This document shows positions 41,829 through 53,192 of a DNA stretch of 64,000 bases, one piece after another. Under the pieces are notes generated by a model. It was not told the origin of the DNA. It made no database searches and saw only the letters and a program-made list of their open reading frames with translations. The stretch is from Simmondsia chinensis (taxonomy: Eukaryota; Streptophyta; Magnoliopsida; Caryophyllales; Simmondsiaceae), in assembly GCA_018398585.1 (NCBI GenBank), contig JAGTTD010000009.1, forward strand, positions 15,691,193 to 15,755,192. The letters are read 5' to 3'. Both the position numbers and the translations under genes were made by a program. The stretch's first letter is position 1. The number at the start of each line of letters is the position of its first letter.

Positions 41829-43748
41829 ATGTCTTCATCCGAAGAGACCAATGCAACTCAAGAAAGAACCGCAGTCCTTGAAAAACACCTTGACGTCATG
41901 TCTCGCACATGGCAACATGACCGAGCAAAGGATCGGGAGGAGCAGCACCTCATCAACGAAAACCTTAGGTCGGGAATGACAGAGGTTAAAACTTCAGTAG
42001 ACGCTTTGGCGGAAATCATAAAAGGTCTACAACAAACAATCCAAGGAATGGAGAAAAGGCCGGAGGTAGAGCCCGAAGTAGCACCGCCAGTTGGACCGCA
42101 CCAAGAAACAGGAGGGTCCGGCAACTATGTGAGACTTGGAGGCCAAGGATTGATTCCACCACCTCAACAAGAACCAAGAGAAGACCGAAGCCACTCACGC
42201 AACAACGACAAGGGAGATCACAGCTGCGACAATGGAGGCAATCGGTCGGGTACTGCGTACCATACACCGAAACTGGATTTACCAAGGTTTGACGGCACTA
42301 ATCCGAGGGTGTGGATCAGAAAGTGTCTCAAGTACTTCCGTTGTTACCACGTTCCAATGGACGAATGGGTGGAATACGCTTCAAGTCATCTCCACGACTT
42401 GGGAGATTCTTGGTTCCACGCTTTGGAATTGAGGCATCCACTCATGACATGGCAATTCTTGGTGGACGAATTATACAAAAGGTTTGGGGCTCGTACTCTA
42501 CAAGACGTTGTGGAAGAGTTTACTAAAATGACTCAAACCGGATCCGTGGAGGACTATGTCATTCGCTTTGAGGAATTAAAAAGTTGGATGTTAATCTACC
42601 ATTCAACCTTGAGTGAAGATTACTTCATTTCGAGCTTCATTAGCGGATTAAAACCGGCAATGAGAGCTATTGTTAAGGCCGGTAGGCCACCTGACTTGAG
42701 TACCGCATTTGAACAAGCAAGACTGCAAGAAATTGCAATGGAGGAACTGAAAATCCTCATGCAGCCCACACACCGTCCTGTTCAGTCACGCAGGGAAGAT
42801 ACCGTGTCAAGGACCGCAATGACCAGCCCGCTCCAGCAGCCGCAGCAATCCGTCAGCTCAGGGGTCAAGCCAGCCGTGTCCAAGGTGGGGCAAACTGTGT
42901 CAACCGGGTCCTCGCAACCAGGGCGTGACTACGGGAAATGTTATAAATGTCAGGAACGTTATTTTCCGGGACATCGATGTAAAGAAAAACAATTAAACAG
43001 CATGAATGGCATCGTGAAAATAAAAGGGCAAGAGATGGACCATGAGGACGAGGAGGAATTTCAAGGCGAGGAAATGGAAGTTTCACTTTGTGCCTTAGAG
43101 GGTAACGTCACGCACAACACCTTCAAATTGAAGGGAAGCACTAAAAGAAGACCTATAACGATTTTGGTGGATAGCGGAAGCACTCACAGCTTCATTGACG
43201 AGGACTTGGCTAAGAAACTGAAGTTACCGACCCTACCGACAGCCGTAATGACCGTAACAGTGGCAAACGGTGAGGTTCTTATGAGTTATTTGAGTTGTCC
43301 AAGGGTCGGGTGGAAGGTACAAGGCCAAACATTCGAAGATGACTTTCGGGCACTAAAGCTTCGGGGAAGCGACATGATCCTTGGAGTAGATTGGCTCCAA
43401 AAACACGGGCCAATAACATTCGACTTCAAGGCACTTGAGTTCGCATGCTACCAAGAAGGAAAGAAGATCCAGCTTCGAGGAATAAAGAAGAAAGCTACCG
43501 TGAATATTCTAACAGGACAAACCGTAGCCAAAGTCATCAAAAACAAAGTGGGACAACTGATAGACCGATTTAAAAAGACAAAAGAAGTCGTTCACATTGA
43601 GCCGATGAACATTCTGGAACGCCGTTGGATCAAACGCAATGGAAGGAGAGTGCGTCAAGTCTTAGTGCAATGGGCCAATTGGACTAGGGGAGAGACATGG
43701 GAAGACTTGTCCGAGGTTCGGAAGCAATTTTCGGACTTCAATCCTTGA
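41829..43748 (+). CDS. Intact Gag-protease ORF fused to a chromodomain-like C-terminus
   Basis: The ATG at 41829 opens 639 codons without a stop. Residues about 10-80 are a coiled-coil-like gag N-terminus. Residues about 148-310 are the retrotransposon gag core (KLDLPRFDGTNPRVWIRKCL, DELYKRFGARTLQDVVEEFT). CYKCQERYFPGHRC at 371-384 is the chromovirus-type knuckle. Residues 445-457 ILVDSGSTHSFID carry the protease D-S-G, followed by SDMILGVDWLQKHGPITFDF. RT, RNase H and integrase should follow, but instead near residues 570-590 the frame passes into MNILERRWIKRNGR and VLVQWANWTRGETWEDLSEV, the chromodomain-like end of Ty3 integrase. The fusion keeps the frame, so a Gag-PR-chromo protein could be made. 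Proteolytic activity and expression are inference. Confidence 0.88.
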   Translation: MSSSEETNATQERTAVLEKHLDVMSRTWQHDRAKDREEQHLINENLRSGMTEVKTSVDALAEIIKGLQQTIQGMEKRPEVEPEVAPPVGPHQETGGSGNYVRLGGQGLIPPPQQEPREDRSHSRNNDKGDHSCDNGGNRSGTAYHTPKLDLPRFDGTNPRVWIRKCLKYFRCYHVPMDEWVEYASSHLHDLGDSWFHALELRHPLMTWQFLVDELYKRFGARTLQDVVEEFTKMTQTGSVEDYVIRFEELKSWMLIYHSTLSEDYFISSFISGLKPAMRAIVKAGRPPDLSTAFEQARLQEIAMEELKILMQPTHRPVQSRREDTVSRTAMTSPLQQPQQSVSSGVKPAVSKVGQTVSTGSSQPGRDYGKCYKCQERYFPGHRCKEKQLNSMNGIVKIKGQEMDHEDEEEFQGEEMEVSLCALEGNVTHNTFKLKGSTKRRPITILVDSGSTHSFIDEDLAKKLKLPTLPTAVMTVTVANGEVLMSYLSCPRVGWKVQGQTFEDDFRALKLRGSDMILGVDWLQKHGPITFDFKALEFACYQEGKKIQLRGIKKKATVNILTGQTVAKVIKNKVGQLIDRFKKTKEVVHIEPMNILERRWIKRNGRRVRQVLVQWANWTRGETWEDLSEVRKQFSDFNP

Positions 43749-43777
43749 GGACAAGGATTAATTCGAGAGGGCAGCAA

Positions 43778-44587
43778 TGTCATGATCCCAGCCATGACAT
43801 GGTCCAAAGCATCAGCTAGGACAACAAACAAATAATAATAAGTAGTTTTTAGAGGTCATCAAGAAAGCTGGGTCAAGACAAGGGCTGGTTCGCTGGGTCC
43901 GCATCAGGTTCCAAGGGGGGTTCGCAGCAGGCATGTCAAGATCACAGAGCTTCAGCGTCTGGGGCCGGGCGGATCGCGATCTGGCCTTGTCAAGGGCTGG
44001 TCCTGGGCACCCGATAGCCCGGCCCAAGCACCCGTTAGTGTCAAGGGGTTGGCCTTCAGCTTCAACCGTTTGGTCAAGTGCTCTAGCAAGCTCCAAGACG
44101 CGCCTCAGCTTAGAAGAATCTGGAATAATCTGGAAATGGCCAAGTTGGACGCTCCTCCAACCGCTTTTCCCGCCAACTATTTGAATAATCCCCTTTTCCC
44201 TCTATTATTTGAATTGTTGTTATTTTCCGCCATTTTTACTTGAATAATTCATATTTGCAATAGCTTAGGAAGCTTCTAGATTTAATTGTTAGAGCTCTAT
44301 AAATAAGAAGGGAAAAATACTTGTAAACATCATCAAAAATTTCCAATGAATGAAATACAATGAATTCAAGAGTATCACTCTTAAATTTTCTCATCTAATG
44401 ATTTCTCATTCTTCCCTCATCTAACTTCTGATTCTATCTCATCCAAATTTAAATTCTAACTCTTTCCCATCTAAAAATCCATCTCAATTTCTATATCTCA
44501 TCTCAACTCTCCAAATTCTATGTTCCTCAATCCAATATTTCAATTGTTCATGTTCCTAACCCTATCAAAAATTCAAGGATCGTGACA
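43778..44587 (+). repeat. 3' LTR of element D
   Basis: 810 bp, same termini as the 5' LTR, followed by ATTTC that belongs to the TRIM LTR. Confidence 0.92.
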
Positions 44588-44941
44588 ATTTCCACCAGGC
44601 CTTTTTAGGCCCAACCCATGAGTCGGAATATACAAGGTTCACATATAAGCCCAAGTGGGGTTCCATCCTCAAATCAATTGGCAATAGGTGGGATAACCCA
44701 CTAAGCTTATAAGGTGATATCTTCTCTCTAATAACTCCAATATGGGATTTTAATTATTAGGTTCATATGTGGAGCCTCAACACTCCCCCTCATATGCGAG
44801 TCTACGACAAATGCAAAACTCACCTTCTCCGACCCACTTGGATCCAACATTCACTGGATAGGCCTCGGTGCAACAAATTCAAATGCACCCCTCTTTACGA
44901 GGACAAGTTGCAACAACACAAGATATCGGGATCATCAACCT

Positions 44942-44953
44942 GCTCTGATACCA
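44942..44953 (-). promoter_or_regulatory. Primer-binding site of the TRIM
   Basis: A perfect TGGTATCAGAGC on the minus strand, directly adjacent to the LTR end. Confidence 0.85.
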
Positions 44954-45193
44954 TGTTAAATTTCCACCGGGCCTTTTTAAGCCCGACCCATGAGTCGGAA
45001 TATACGAGATCCATATACAAGCCCAAGTGAGGTTCCATCCCAAAACTAATTGGCAATAAGCCCAAGTAGGGTTCCATCCGAAAACTAATTGGCAATAGGT
45101 GGAGTAACCCACTAGGCTTATAAGGTGATCTCTTCTTTCTCACAACTCCAATATGGGATTTTAATTATTAGGTTCACATATGAAGTCTTAACA
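44954..45193 (-). repeat. 5' LTR of the TRIM
   Basis: 240 bp, TGTTAAATTTCC to GTCTTAACA (plus reading). It contains a 39-base internal duplication (TAAGCCCAAGT..TTGGCAA) absent from the 201-bp left LTR, which exactly explains the size difference. Confidence 0.88.
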
Positions 45194-45198
45194 TTTTT

Positions 45199-45632
45199 AG
45201 TTTTCTATACACCGTCATTGTAATTACGTTAGTCAATCTTTATTAAAAATCTTATTTGTGTTTAATACTTTTTTATTCTATTTAATCATGGTTTTATAGT
45301 TGTAATTACATTATATAATTTTAGTTTATTTTAAATAATTTTGGTCCTTAGTTTTTTGAAAAATTTTACATTTATATTTGAAATTATTTGATAAAAATTA
45401 GTTCATTGGTATATATACTTGAGATTTGATCTATGTAATTTCTAAAAAGTAACTGATGGATGTAATTTCTATTTAAAGAAAATAATTACACTTTTGAAGA
45501 AAAATGAGGAGTTTCCCTATGTAATATGTAGTATTATTGGGTTAAGCTGTGAAAATATTGTCATTTTAAAAAAACTTATTGCAGAAGCACTTTTGTAAAA
45601 AATGTTCTCAATATGATTATTTTTGTTGAAAA
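45199..45632. other. AT-rich intergenic sequence
   Basis: No gene. The end, CAATATGATTATTTTT, is repeated at about 46440, so this edge belongs to an AT-rich duplication that flanks the solo LTR. Confidence 0.45.
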
Positions 45633-46217
45633 TGATACAAGCCTGAATATAATCTAGGTCAAATCAACGGAATCTCAAGCAAAGTACTGTATTTATATAG
45701 ATTTTGATAAAATACCCCAAAAAATGGAGGATTTACATTAAAGAAAAGGGAGAAGACATAGAAAGGAAGGGGATAGAAATAGAGATCACACACACATCAA
45801 TCCAACATACCCTAACCCTAATCCCTAACTCCTTATTTATAGAGGGAGACCCCTAAAATATTTGAAAACTATCTCAGGGTGAGGTGGCACCCCACGGAAG
45901 GATTTAAAAGGGCCTGCTGAGTGACGCTGAAGTGGCTTGGATGGCAGGTGAGCAGGGACGGGCGTGTTTGTTGGCATGTTGGTGGTAACTGAATGCAAGT
46001 TGCTGTGACCCCCAAGTGCGGAAGCATGGCAGAAGGGATGGCGTAATGTATCCTGGCAGTAATGGAAGAGAAGAGCTTGGCGGGTATGGGAATAAGGCAT
46101 GCGGTTGGCGATAAGGTGATAGTTTGTGCATTGGAAGAAGCCTGGGAAGGAGGAGATGGCGGTAGCAGTAACCGTGAGGGAAGTCTTAGCAGCTAAGGGG
46201 TATTGAGCTGTGTATCA
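45633..46217 (-). mobile_element. Solo LTR candidate, 585 bp
   Basis: Perfect inverted termini TGATACA / TGTATCA bound a block that is clearly more GC-rich than its AT-rich surroundings. On the minus strand it holds a TATA box CTATAAATAAGG (about 45843-45832), so it is read as a minus-strand LTR. Flanks GAAAA and AAAAA match at four of five positions. No internal region is attached. Minus-strand ORFs here (45837-46131) show no family. Confidence 0.55.
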
Positions 46218-47490
46218 AAAAAAATTTAAATTTTTGCTTTTATTTTTATTTAAAGGAGAAGTACTATTTTTCTTCATCTGCTAAAAGAAGAAAAATAGTT
46301 TTTTTTTTTTTTTTAAATCACACTTTTTTTTCTAGGTCAAACATCCTGAAACTGTGAAAAAAGTTGTTTCCTTCAAAAACAAAACTTTTTTTTCAAAAAA
46401 TAAGTTTAGTCAAACATGTTCTTATTATTAGAAGATGCTTTCAATATGATTATTTTTCTCAAAAATTTTTAGTGTTTGCTTCTATTTCTATTTAAAGGTG
46501 AAATATTATTTTTTAAGAAGAAAAAAAAAAATATATATTTTATAATCACTTTTTCTCTAAAAGCTTTTTCCTACAAAACAATAACTTTTTTTTTCCCCAA
46601 AAAATAAGCTTAGCCAAATATCTTCTTAGTACTCCAAGAAGAAGTTGAATAGCAGCCTTCTAAAATTACTTGGTTTAGATATTGGAGGCTATTAGAGTAG
46701 GAGACACTTTGCAATAATATATTGTATAGATTATCAACTTACTTTTTTTTCAAAATCTTTCCCTATCCATTGAAGAGAATTTCCAATAAACACTCAAATT
46801 TAAAAGAACTCACCTTTTTTATAAACATTTTAAATAAAATATTAAAGCTCACCTTTCTATATAATTATTTAAAAAAAAAAAACAAATTAGATACTCACCT
46901 TTTATAAAATATTTTTAATGAAAAAAATGTTATTTAGAAAAACCCACATTAATGTATTATATATTTCATTAGAAAAATAGAGACAAAATCCAGTAAAAAA
47001 ATCATTTTAATGAATTTTAAACAAACTAAGAAATTCAAAATAATTCTTCAGGTTTAAATTAAATCTTTATATAAAGATATAAATGAGAATATGTATCTAA
47101 TTTGAAAAGAAGTAAAAACTACAAAAAATTAAAATATAAGAAGTCCAAAAATTTGAAAAGAGTTAAGTTGTTGTGCTGAGAATACACATGGAAACACTTA
47201 TATAAAATAATCTAAAAATCTCTTATCTATCTTCTATCTTTTTACTCTAAGTCCTCAAATCCCTTCCTTCTCTCATCCCTCTCATAAAAAAAAAATCTTT
47301 ATTTTAATTTTAAATCACAAAAATATTTACTTTTTATTTTATATTATATACAATTTATTATCTATAGCATCAATAAATCCCTTCCTTTTCTCATCCCTCT
47401 CATCACAAAAAAACTATATTTTAAATTACAAAATTATTTATATTTTATTTTTATTATATATAATTCCTTATCTATAGTATCAACAAAAAT
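46218..47490. repeat. AT-rich repeats
   Basis: Segments around 46220-46440 and 46440-46640 are diverged direct copies (CAATATGATTATTTTT, TTTGCTTCTATTTCTATTTA, AAAAAATAAGYTTAGYCAAA). CCCTTCCTTYTCTCATCCCT recurs at 47261 and 47379, a 118-base period. No gene is recognised. Confidence 0.55.
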
Positions 47491-48560
47491 TACATATCTA
47501 TTTCATATTTGCTAAAAAATATTTTTAGATAACACATATAACATTTATTACAAAATTCTGATAAGATTTACAAAATTTCTATGCTATTGGTCATTTAAAA
47601 TTATTTAAAGAGAAAAAAAAATAAAAAATAAACACTACAACAATTACATAAAAAATTTATCATCTACAACACTTTTTTTCTACCCTAATAAACTAGCAAA
47701 TAAATAAAAAATAAAAAAATTATCATCTACGGCACTTTTTTCCTACACTAATAACTAGCAAATGAAAAAAAAAAATACATTAGTTATGATTTTAAATTGA
47801 GTTATTAAAATTGTCCTTGCACCATCCAATTCCCTAAACTAAAAAATTCAAAAAACTACAATGACTTTTCCGCCTATGTTTCCCTGCACTAACCACTCAC
47901 AACCCCCAAATGCCCCACTATTATTTATAATTTATTTTATTTGAAATCAAAAAAATTATATATCTATTTCATATTCGATAAAAACACATTTTTAGATATC
48001 ACGAAAACATTTATTACAAAATTTCAATGACATTTACAAAATTCCTATGCCATTAGTCATTTAAAATTATTTAAATAGAAAAAAACCAAAAAATAAACAC
48101 TACAATAATTACATAAAAAATTATCATCTGCAAAATTGTTTTTGCACCATCCAATTCCCTAAACTAAAAAATTCAAAAAACTGCAATGGCTTTCCTGCCT
48201 ATGTTTCCCTACACTAACTACCCACAACCCCCAAATGCCCCACTATTACTTATAATTTATTTTAGTTTAAATCACAAAAATTACATATCTATTTCATATT
48301 CTATAAAAGCATATTTTTAGATATCACGAAAACATTTATTACAAAATTTCGATGACATTTACAAAATTCCTATGCCATGGGTCATTTAAAATTATTTAAA
48401 GAGAAAAAAAAAAACCAAAAATAAACACTAAAATAATTATATAAAAAAATTATCACCTACAAAATTGTCCTTGCACCATCCAATTCCCTAATCTAAAAAA
48501 TTTTAAAAATTGCAATGACTTTCCTGCCTATGTTATCCTACACTAACCATTTCTATTTAC
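47491..48560. repeat. Large AT-rich tandem repeat, three copies
   Basis: Copies start TAYATATCTATTTCATATT at 47491, 47957 and 48282. The second-to-third spacing is 325 bases; the first copy is 466 because of an extra internal duplicated piece (ATTATCATCTAC..CTAATAA). Shared phrases include GCACCATCCAATTCCCTAA and CATTTACAAAATTCCTATGC. Confidence 0.85.
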
Positions 48561-49300
48561 TCATATTTGTAGTATAATTTATATATTTATTCATGTCAAT
48601 CACATTCTTTTTATACTTAAACCACTTCTTAACAAAACGTTATGCTAAATGTTCCTAAGGTTGCTTGACTCAAAACCTTCTATGATCATGTTTAAAGAAT
48701 ATTTGCTTTTCATTGAGGGTTTAATCTGTCTTCTTCTTCTTTATGAAGAAAGTCCCCACGCTTTTGTAATTCAACAAATTCCATAACCAAAAACTTCATT
48801 CTCTTTCAAACAATTGCACAAATAAATATATTCTTAATTGTTTTGTTTTGTAGTTTTGCTCTTAAACAATTCTAGAGAAATCATGCTCTGGTTTTCCCCT
48901 AATTATTATGCTTTTTAAGGTCTTCTACATATTTGAGGTAGGCAATTTATCCATCTCTAATTTTTTTTTGCAAAACTAAATATATAGAGAATTGTGGTAG
49001 ACTTTATTGCAAAAACTACCTATCTATCTTCTATCTTATACATTATTGCAAAGTCTCTACTTCTCTCAAAACCCTCCAATCTCCAATTCCAAGCATTATA
49101 AGCCGTGACTTCCTTATTAATAAGTTCACCCTTGCATTTAAGTTGGAGACTTGCATTTTTTTGAATTAACAAACTTTAGGCCAATTTAGCGTGACGTTTT
49201 TTTAAAAAAATAGCTTAAGAATTGAAGAAGAATAAGAAGTTAGTACTTAAAAGTTGGAGACAAGTGGACGTAACATTTAATTTTTTTTTTTTTTAAATTG
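48561..49300. other. AT-rich intergenic sequence
   Basis: No gene is recognised. It may be interior of a Helitron whose 3' end follows. Confidence 0.45.
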
Positions 49301-49310
49301 GAATCACCCT

Positions 49311-49336
49311 CCGTGCATTGCGCGGGATAACACTAG
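49311..49336 (+). other. Helitron-like 3' terminus (plus)
   Basis: CCGTGCATTGCGCGG forms a hairpin (one G-T pair), followed by GATAACA and CTAG at 49333-49336 with T next. This fits the Helitron 3' end rule well. The 5' end is not identified; the upstream tandem repeats could be cargo. Confidence 0.5.
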
Positions 49337-49412
49337 TTTTCCCTTATTTCACAAATATTTGATTAAAATTTACGAGACATATATCTATATATTTCCATAT
49401 AAATCTTTTTTT

Positions 49413-49815
49413 TATAGTAAAACTAGGGACAAATTATATTCAAAAGGAAGAGAATAAAAAAAAAAATAAACCCAAATATACTTGAAGAAAATTATCAGAA
49501 CCAAGGAAACATTATTTGTATTCCTTTTTTTCTCTCAATTTTCCTCTTGGCTCTCTCTCCTTCATTTCCTTCTTTCAATTTTGTTTTTCCCTTTTCGTGT
49601 GTTTTCAGGAAGTGTTTGTACATGTATATATATAGCATGGGGGAGTTTTGATTGGTCATCATTTAAGATGACACATGTGCCCAATACCCATTTATATATG
49701 TATATGTACAAATATGTAAAGGTATTTTACATAATTTCTAATTTCCTATGATATTTAATAATATCAAAACTCGAACATAAAAGTTGTACCCTAAAAATAT
49801 CCAATATTTACAACA
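49413..49815 (-). repeat. 3' LTR of element E
   Basis: 403 bp. The plus-strand left edge is TATAGTAAAACTAGGG (right LTR: TGTTGCAAAACTAGGG), and the right edge is TTTACAACA. Confidence 0.88.
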
Positions 49816-49999
49816 CTATCCCTTTGGATATTTTCCATTATAACGGGACATAAACTCTTAAAAGTGTATAGGGTCCAAGTTAAATACGCATGCCTCGTTA
49901 AAAACCTTGACAGAAAAACCCTGTGGAAAAAAACCATAGCGAAGGGAAAAAGAACACAACTCGTATTTAACTCCCCCTCATGTGAACATATTAGTGAAG

Positions 50000-50560
50000 G
50001 GCATTCCTGAGTCGACACATACCAATCTTATGAATTAGTTTCTCAAATGTTGCTATTGGTAATGCTTTCGTGAACAAATCTGCCAGGTTCTCACTTGAGC
50101 AAAGTTGTTGAACATTTATTTCACCCATCTCTTAAAGTTTGTGTGTAAAGATGAACTTTGGTGAAATATGTTTAGTTCTGTCGCCTTTAATATATCCGCC
50201 TTTGATCTGAGCAATACATGCAGCATTATCTTCATACAGTATCATTGGACTCCCCCTGATCTTTGGAAGACCGCATTCCTCTTGAACGTATTGAATAAGA
50301 GATCTCAATCATAAACATTCCCTACTTGCTTCACGAAGTGCAAGTATTTCGGCATGATTTGAAGAAGTTGTTGCTATTGTTTGTTTGGTAGATCGCCAAG
50401 ATATAGCAGTGTCACCACAGGTAAATAAGTATCCTACTTATGAATGACCTTCATGTGGATCAGACAAATATCCTGCATCTGCATATCTAACCAATCTCGA
50501 ATTTGATTGTCTCTGATAGTATAATCTCATATCAGATGTACCACGGAGATATCGAAAGTT
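50000..50560 (-). pseudogene. Element E RNase H
   Basis: On the minus strand broken frames read SWRSTKQTIAATSSNHAEIL, then ALREASRECLWLRSLIQYVQ, a DNAACIAQIKGGYIKGDRTK segment and ENLADLFTKALP. These are the copia RNase H signatures (S..EAEY/AEI, D.NAA, ADLFTKALP). Confidence 0.72.
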
Positions 50561-50584
50561 ATGTTTAATTTTGTTCCAATGCCT

Positions 50585-51594
50585 TCAAGTAGGCGTTGAG
50601 CTATATCTTGCTAATAAATTAACCAAAAAGGCTATATCTGGCCTCGTATAGTTAGCAAGATACATCAGTGCACCTATTGCACTTAAATATGGCATTTCAG
50701 GGCCAAGAATTTCTTCATCATCCCCTCGAGGTCGAAAAGGGTCCTTATTTACATCAAGGGACCAGACGACCGTCGAGGTGCTCAACAGATGTGCCTTGTC
50801 CATATAAAAATGTTTAAGCACTTTTTCTGTATAAGCAGATTGATGGACTAAAATTCCATCAGATAAGTGCTCTGTAGGCCAAGACAATATTTTGTCTTTC
50901 CAAGATCTTTCATCTCAAACTCTTTATTTAGATATGCAACAACTTGTTTAATCGCTTCAGGCATTCCTACGATGTTTAAATCATCAATATAGACTGTGAT
51001 TATAGCAAATCCAAAATTTGATTTCTTACTAAAAACACATGGGCTCACAGGATTATTAACATATCCCTCTTTCAGAAGGTATGTACTAAGACGATTGTAC
51101 TACATTCGCCCTGATTGTTTCAATCCATATAATAATCGTTGTAATTTGATTGAGCACAACTCTCGAGGTTTTGAATTATATGCTTCTGGCATTTTTAGCC
51201 TTTTAGGAACTTTCATTTAAATATCGTTATCAAGTGATCCATACAGACAAGCCATTACCACGTCCATAAGACGCATGTGGAGTCCTTTAGAGACTGCCGA
51301 GCTTATTAAAAATCTAAATGTAATTGTGTCCATTACAGGTGAATATGTCTTTTCATAGTCAATTCTTGGCCTTTGTGACAAGCCTTGAGCTACAAGTCGT
51401 GCTTTATATCTTACGACTTCATTCTTATCATTTCTTTTTTGCACAAAAACCCACTTGTAGCCTACGGGTTTCGTATTTTCAAGCGATTGGACTACAAATC
51501 CAAAAACTGTACGTTTCGAAATGAGTTTAACTCCGCCTATATTGCTTCTTTCCATTTTGGCATTCTTGAACAGATTTAGGTTCAAGATCTTCAC
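50585..51594 (-). pseudogene. Element E reverse transcriptase
   Basis: From 51594 the frame reads KPVGYKWVFVQKRNDKNEVV, RYKARLVAQGLSQRPRIDYE and TYSPVMDTITFRFLISSAVS. After stops, 51048-50848 carries VYIDDLNIVG with the catalytic DD, and FEMKDLGKTKYCLGLQ. The frame 50887-50585 carries YLSAIGALMYLANYTRPDIA. This is the full copia RT wording in at least three frames. Confidence 0.85.
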
Positions 51595-51944
51595 CTTCTG
51601 TGGTTAAATCAGTAGCCATATTATAGGCGAACACTTGATCAATAATAGTTTTATTTCGATTCCATCATATGCGAGTAATAGCATAGTTTATCCAAATTTC
51701 TTCATTCTTGACATTTTTATCATTTTCACAATTTTTAGGTATTTGATACACTCTAGGAGCCATTTTGCCCTCAGTTTTTTTTTCTTGGATTTATATTTGT
51801 ACCACTTTAGGGGTTTTCTCTTCAAGAGTTTTAATAAAGGAACCAACTTGTTTATATTGCTCTCTTTTCTTTCTTGGGTTCTTAACTTTAGAACCAACAG
51901 GTATACCACGCTTCTGGCATGCAGTAGACATACTTGCCAATGTC

Positions 51945-52990
51945 TTAGAAGACTATTCGTTTGAAATATAAATTCGAACGGGGGGCATTCATAGCTAGGA
52001 TATGTGACTTGGTCACTCTTTTCATATCAACAAATGCATCTGGTAATTGGTTCACAATATTTTGTAAATGAATAATCTTCTGGACTTCCATTTCACATTG
52101 ATTCGTACGTGGATGAAAATGTGATGTGGATGATGCATTCCACACAATTTGACACTTTCTTAGCTCTAGTTTTTCTCTCCCCAATTTTGGGAACATTGTT
52201 TCATCAAATTTACAATCTGCAAATCGTACAGTAAAAATATCTCTAGTCAATTGTTCAAGATATTTTATAATTGATGGGGATTCAAACCCAATATAAATTC
52301 CCAGTCTCCTTTGGGGTTGAGCAATTGGAACATATATTGCGCAACCAAAATTTGTAAATAGGATATATTTGGTTCTTGACTAGAAACAAGTTGCAATGGG
52401 GAGTATTTATGATAAGCAGCTAGCCTAGCACGAATAAGTGCTGCAACATGCAATATAGTATGTCCCCATACAGAACTAGGCAGCTTTGTTTTCATGAGTA
52501 ATGGTCTAGCAATTAGCTGCAGACATCTAATCAGAGATTCTATAAGACCATTTTGCGCATGCAGGTGAGCCACAGGGTGCTCAACTGTAATCCCAATTGA
52601 CATACAATAGTTATAAAAGGCTTGGGATGTAAATTCTATTGCATTATCAAGACGGATCTTCTGGATCGCGTAATCTAGAAATTGAGCCCGTAATCAGATT
52701 ATTTGTGCAAGGAGTCTCGCAAATGCCACATTATGAGTAGATAATAGGCAAACATGTGACCAACGGGTTGAGGCGCCTATTAATACCATAAAATATAGAA
52801 ATGGTCTACATTATGGAGCAATAAGCCCACATATATCTTCTTGTATTCTTTCCAAAAATACAGAAGATTCAATCCCAATTTAAGTTGAGATGGCCTTGTA
52901 ATCATTTTTCGTTAAGCACGGGCAGTACATGAAATCTCGCCAGGTGAAAAAATCTTCTGGTTCTTTAATGAATGCCTATGAGAACTTTCG
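51945..52990 (-). pseudogene. Element E integrase region
   Basis: The frame 52603-52265 (GITVEHPVAHLHAQNGLIES, LIARPLLMKTKLPSSVWGHT, YSPLQLVSSQEPNISYLQ) covers the third acidic residue (E in QNGLIES) and the region leading to the linker. Upstream (52990-52610) shifted frames keep pieces of the core, with a HLGHPG-like GLP..R segment near 53030-52990. The frame 52250-51945 is the integrase-RT linker. Confidence 0.7.
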
Positions 52991-53192
52991 ATAATTTTTC
53001 TCATCATTGTTACACCTAGATGGCCCAAACGGTCATGCCAATCGGGTTAATATGACTATAATATAACCAAGAAGAAAGTGCTGGCAATTTTTTCACTATT
53101 TTCTTTCTTCCTGAGGTAAGCGAGGTAATATAAGGATATTCTTCATCACCCTCATTTATAGTTTCAATGTGATAACCATTGCGATGAATATC

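Larger units (their letters stand above)
40909..44587 (+). mobile_element. LTR element D: gag-only Ty3 element with fused chromodomain-like tail
   Basis: D has LTRs at 40909-41661 and 43778-44587, a target duplication ATTTC (40904-40908, 44588-44592) and a TGGTATCAAAGC primer site at 41664-41675. The inside is 2.1 kb and is almost filled by one open frame. The LTR length difference of 57 is accounted for by a 48-base block present only in the 3' LTR (after GTCCGCATCAG, about 43909-43956) and a 9-base duplication near 44125. Otherwise the LTRs differ by a few percent, so the insertion is fairly young. It lacks RT, RNase H and integrase and is therefore non-autonomous. Confidence 0.93.
40898..45193 (-). 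mobile_element. TRIM element, its 3' LTR split by element D
   Basis: LTRs are 40898-40908 plus 44593-44782 (left, interrupted) and 44954-45193 (right), flanked by TTTTT on both sides (40893-40897, 45194-45198). The internal region is only 171 bases. On the minus strand the primer-binding site TGGTATCAGAGC (44953-44942) directly follows the right LTR, and a polypurine tract ATGAGGGGGAG (44793-44783) directly precedes the left one. Terminal repeats of 200-240 bp, no ORF, and intact PBS and PPT define a TRIM. Element D inserted 11 bases into the left LTR. Confidence 0.88.

Noticed and set aside
45837..46131. Two overlapping minus-strand ORFs as a gene
   Set aside because: They lie wholly in a solo LTR candidate and have no recognisable domain.
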